A DNA stretch of 7,113 nt from an uncultured Acidobacteriota bacterium. GTDB lineage: Bacteria > Acidobacteriota > Vicinamibacteria > Vicinamibacterales > UBA8438. The stretch's first letter is position 1. Every line of letters starts with the position of its first letter. The position numbers and the translations under genes are program-made. The notes beneath the pieces were generated by a model. That model was not told the origin of the DNA, searched no databases, and saw only the letters and a program-made list of their open reading frames with translations. The DNA is taken from assembly GCA_937888665.1 (NCBI GenBank), contig CALBET010000941.1, positions 1 through 7,113 on the forward strand, in the 5' to 3' direction. Positions 4,944-7,113 of this stretch are shown here, piece after piece.

Positions 4944-6125
4944 ATGAGACTGGCCAAGTTGGTGTTCGTCGGGATATTCGCACTCGTGCTGAGTTCCACG
5001 GTTTTGGACGTCGTCGTGACGACGACCGGGGCCCAGCGTCAACCGGATGACGCCGTTCGGTTGGTGCGCCTCCCCGAAGGGCGCATCCAGCCGATGGCCA
5101 GGGTGGATTCCGCGGGGACCGTGCACCTGATTTACTTCACGGGCGACCCCACCGGCGGCGATGTCTACTACGTCAGTCGGCCACCAGATGCGCACGAGTT
5201 CTCAGACCCGCTCCGCGTGAACTCGCAACCCGGCAGTGTCATCGCGATCGGGACCGTGCGCGGCGCCCATCTGTCCCTGGGAACCGGGGGACGCCCCCAC
5301 GTCGCCTGGATGGGATCGGGCCGCGCGCAGCCTCGCGGACCGGACGGCCAGAGTCCCATGCTCTATTCGCGACTCGACGACCGCCGCCAGTTCGAGCCGC
5401 AGCGCAACCTCGTGACGCAGGCCTTCGGTCTGGATGGCGGCGGGACGGTGGCGGCCGACACCGACGACCGCGTGTCCGTGCTCTGGCACGCCGACGCGGG
5501 CGAAGGCGGAGAGGAGCAGCGGCGAGTCTGGATGGCGACCTCCATCGATGGCGGGGCGACGTTCACGCCGGAAGTCGCCGTGTCCGAGTCTGGCGTGTGC
5601 GGCTGCTGCGGGATGAGTGCGGCCATCGATCGGGCGGGCATCACGCGCGCGCTCTACCGGGGCTTCGCGCCGCCGGACCACCGGGACATGTTCCTGCTGA
5701 GTTCCGACGGTACGACGTTCGAGCGCGACCGGCTCGAGCCGTGGCGGCTTGGGGCCTGTCCGATGTCGACGTCGTCCGTCGCCGTGTCAGACGCTGACGA
5801 CGTCGTGACTGTCGCGTGGGAAACCGCTGGCGAAGTCGCCTGGGCCGCCGTCGATATCCGAACGTCGGCCGTCTCGGAGCCCGTTCGTCCGCCCGCGCCA
5901 GGCGACCATCGCAAGCATCCTTCCGTCGCACGCACCGCCGACGGACGCGTCCTCTTCGTGTGGACCGAGGGGATGGGCTGGAATCTGGGGGGCACCCTCC
6001 ACTGGCAGGAATACGACCATCAGCGCCAACCCACCGAGGTCCGAGGCTCGATGACTGGCGTACCGGTCTGGAGCCGGCCGGCGGTGATGGCCGACCGTGA
6101 CGGTCGTTTCACCATCATGTATTGA
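4944..6125 (+). CDS. Exported sialidase-like (Asp-box) beta-propeller protein with Cys/Met motifs
   Basis: A 393-residue exported protein, probably a beta-propeller of the sialidase/BNR superfamily. I chose ATG 4944 because AGAGGA precedes it and it begins a signal peptide (MRLAKLVFVGIFALVLSS, cleavage probably after Gly-Ala near 30); the open frame back to a TTG at 4806 overlaps the preceding gene and encodes unlikely sequence. SIDGGATF (200-207) is a full Asp-box (S-x-D-x-G-x-T-F), with a degenerate copy at SSDGTTF (253-259). Repeats of the kind HVAWMG, VSVLWHAD, VTVAWET and LFVWTEG mark successive blades. The Arg/Glu/Tyr set of true sialidases is not obvious, so glycosidase activity should not be assumed. 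Cys219, Cys221, Cys222 and Met224 (VCGCCGM) and Cys272-Pro-Met274 are unusual in a secreted propeller and could bind a metal or form disulfides. The copper-gene neighbourhood supports metal binding, but this is inference. Confidence 0.8.
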   Translation: MRLAKLVFVGIFALVLSSTVLDVVVTTTGAQRQPDDAVRLVRLPEGRIQPMARVDSAGTVHLIYFTGDPTGGDVYYVSRPPDAHEFSDPLRVNSQPGSVIAIGTVRGAHLSLGTGGRPHVAWMGSGRAQPRGPDGQSPMLYSRLDDRRQFEPQRNLVTQAFGLDGGGTVAADTDDRVSVLWHADAGEGGEEQRRVWMATSIDGGATFTPEVAVSESGVCGCCGMSAAIDRAGITRALYRGFAPPDHRDMFLLSSDGTTFERDRLEPWRLGACPMSTSSVAVSDADDVVTVAWETAGEVAWAAVDIRTSAVSEPVRPPAPGDHRKHPSVARTADGRVLFVWTEGMGWNLGGTLHWQEYDHQRQPTEVRGSMTGVPVWSRPAVMADRDGRFTIMY

Positions 6126-6144
6126 CGCGACCCGCCGCGCGCCC

Positions 6145-6164
6145 GCGATCGTCGAGCTGATCGC
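6145..6164. terminator. Small hairpin between convergent genes
   Basis: GCGATC (6145-6150) and GATCGC (6159-6164) form a perfect 6-bp stem with an 8-base loop in the 47-base gap between two convergent genes, where a bidirectional terminator would be expected. The stem is short and no T-run follows on either strand. Confidence 0.25.
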
Positions 6165-6172
6165 CCGGCCGT

Positions 6173-7113
6173 TTAAGTGGTGAGTCCGCCCCCAGCAGTG
6201 ATCGCGACTCGGGAACTCGTCATGACTGGGGCTCGATCCGTCTGGGCGTGTTGCGGTCGCGTCGTCGCCGTGACCTTGGACAACACGCCCTCGAGGACCG
6301 GCGTCATCGCGCGCAGTTGTCTGGCGCGAATAACGAGATCCCACAGTGGCTCGAACTTCTTCCATCCCGCCGCGTAGAAGAAGTGCTTGGCCTGGTGCTT
6401 GACCGATCCGTGCGCGAGTGACGCGCGCGCGATCGACGACCACCGGTAGAATTCGCGGTACGCCCAGTCGTACCCGGCCTTGAGCGCCTCGGGTGTCAGG
6501 CGCGCCGGCCGGTACACGACGTGCCGCGTGTCGTAGCGGTCCCAGTCGCGCGTCAGGATCCGCCCGTCGGCGTCGGTGCGCGCAAAGAGTCGGGTGCCCG
6601 GGTAGGGCGTCTGGATGTGAAAGGTCGCCGTCGCGATGCCGTGCTCGACGGCCCAGTCAACGGTCCGTCGAAACACGTCCCTTTCGTCCCCGTCCATGCC
6701 GAAGACGAAGCTGCCGTTGATCATGATGCCGAGGCCGTGCAGTCGGTCGGTCACCGCCGCGTAGTCGCGGCCCAGATTCTGCCGCTTGTTGCTGCGCGCG
6801 AGGTTGGCGGGTGACAGCGTCTCGAAGCCGACGAAGAGGCTCCGCAGTCCGGCGGCGGCGGCGCGCTCGATGAGATCGCCGCGAAGGATGGAGTCGACCG
6901 TCGCCGCGCCCTGAAACAGGCGTCCCATCCCGCGCATGCCGTCGAAGAGGGCTTCGCCGAAGCGACGATCGCCAAGCAGATGGTCGTCGAGGAAGTACAG
7001 GTGCCGTCCCGGCAGCCGGTCCATTTCGGCCAGCGCGTCGTCTACGCGCTGCGTGTAGAAGGACGGACCGCCCTCGAAGAATGCGTCCTTGTAGCAGAAG
7101 TCGCAGTGCTGCG
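6173..7113 (-). CDS. B12-binding-type radical SAM protein (DUF4070-like C-terminus), 5' end missing
   Basis: A radical SAM enzyme read on the minus strand; 312 residues are visible and the N-terminus lies beyond the right edge. The frame is open through the edge, so Met at 7022-7024 is internal. The first visible residues, QHCDFCYK, hold the last two cysteines of the CxxxCxxC iron-sulfur motif; the first cysteine lies just outside. Next come HLYFLDDHL, AGLRSLFVGFETLSPANL, a glycine-rich strand INGSFVFGMDGDE and HIQTPYPGTRLF, all characteristic of cobalamin-type radical SAM proteins of the DUF4070 group, followed by RDWDRYDTRHVVYRPARLTP and an aromatic/basic tail. The missing part would normally carry the B12-binding domain. 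Such proteins include methylases and hopanoid or lipid-modifying enzymes; the substrate cannot be told from this fragment. It converges on the propeller gene with a 47-base gap and is probably not part of the copper cluster. Confidence 0.9.
   Translation of the reverse strand, partial: QHCDFCYKDAFFEGGPSFYTQRVDDALAEMDRLPGRHLYFLDDHLLGDRRFGEALFDGMRGMGRLFQGAATVDSILRGDLIERAAAAGLRSLFVGFETLSPANLARSNKRQNLGRDYAAVTDRLHGLGIMINGSFVFGMDGDERDVFRRTVDWAVEHGIATATFHIQTPYPGTRLFARTDADGRILTRDWDRYDTRHVVYRPARLTPEALKAGYDWAYREFYRWSSIARASLAHGSVKHQAKHFFYAAGWKKFEPLWDLVIRARQLRAMTPVLEGVLSKVTATTRPQHAQTDRAPVMTSSRVAITAGGGLTT

Overview
The window is a GC-rich bacterial segment carrying a periplasmic/outer-membrane copper-handling cluster on the + strand. 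It runs into further same-strand genes and ends against a convergent radical SAM gene. The coding style is Gram-negative: a Tat-exported CopA, an outer-membrane CopB barrel, short ATGA overlaps and purine-rich ribosome sites. A CopAB locus next to a His-rich cupredoxin, a SpoIIAA-like protein, a secreted Asp-box propeller and a B12/radical SAM protein with a DUF4070-like tail would fit an environmental high-GC phylum such as Acidobacteriota. That assignment is inference; no rRNA or other taxonomic marker is present.

Layout: 1-256 is a leader in which no gene is supported. 257-2170 is copA (Tat-exported multicopper oxidase). Its stop overlaps the start of copB (2167-3117, outer-membrane copper-binding protein). 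After 59 bases comes a secreted cupredoxin (3177-3869) with a long His-rich insert between its copper ligands. A 15-bp-stem hairpin (3877-3919) closes this three-gene block. 3954-4166 is a small secreted-type ORF that looks truncated. It is followed by about 310 bases without a convincing gene, which end in a perfect 12-bp-arm palindrome, two GTGCTAGTC repeats 11 bp apart, and a consensus TATAAT box just upstream of a SpoIIAA-like gene (4478-4840). 4944-6125 is an exported sialidase-like beta-propeller protein with an unusual Cys-Gly-Cys-Cys plus Cys-Pro-Met signature. 6173-7113 on the - strand is a B12-type radical SAM protein cut by the right edge.

How the genes may work together: CopA oxidises or sequesters Cu(I) in the periplasm, CopB binds copper at the outer membrane, and the cupredoxin adds a type-1 copper site plus a His-rich buffer. 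All three carry His-rich low-complexity stretches, so a shared copper-sponge function is a reasonable inference. The propeller's Cys/Met motifs make it a candidate extra copper protein. No copper sensor (CueR, CopR/S, CsoR) and no P-type ATPase is visible here. The strongest candidates for something undescribed are the His-rich cupredoxin insert, the Cys-bearing secreted propeller, and the palindrome/repeat cluster before the SpoIIAA-like gene.
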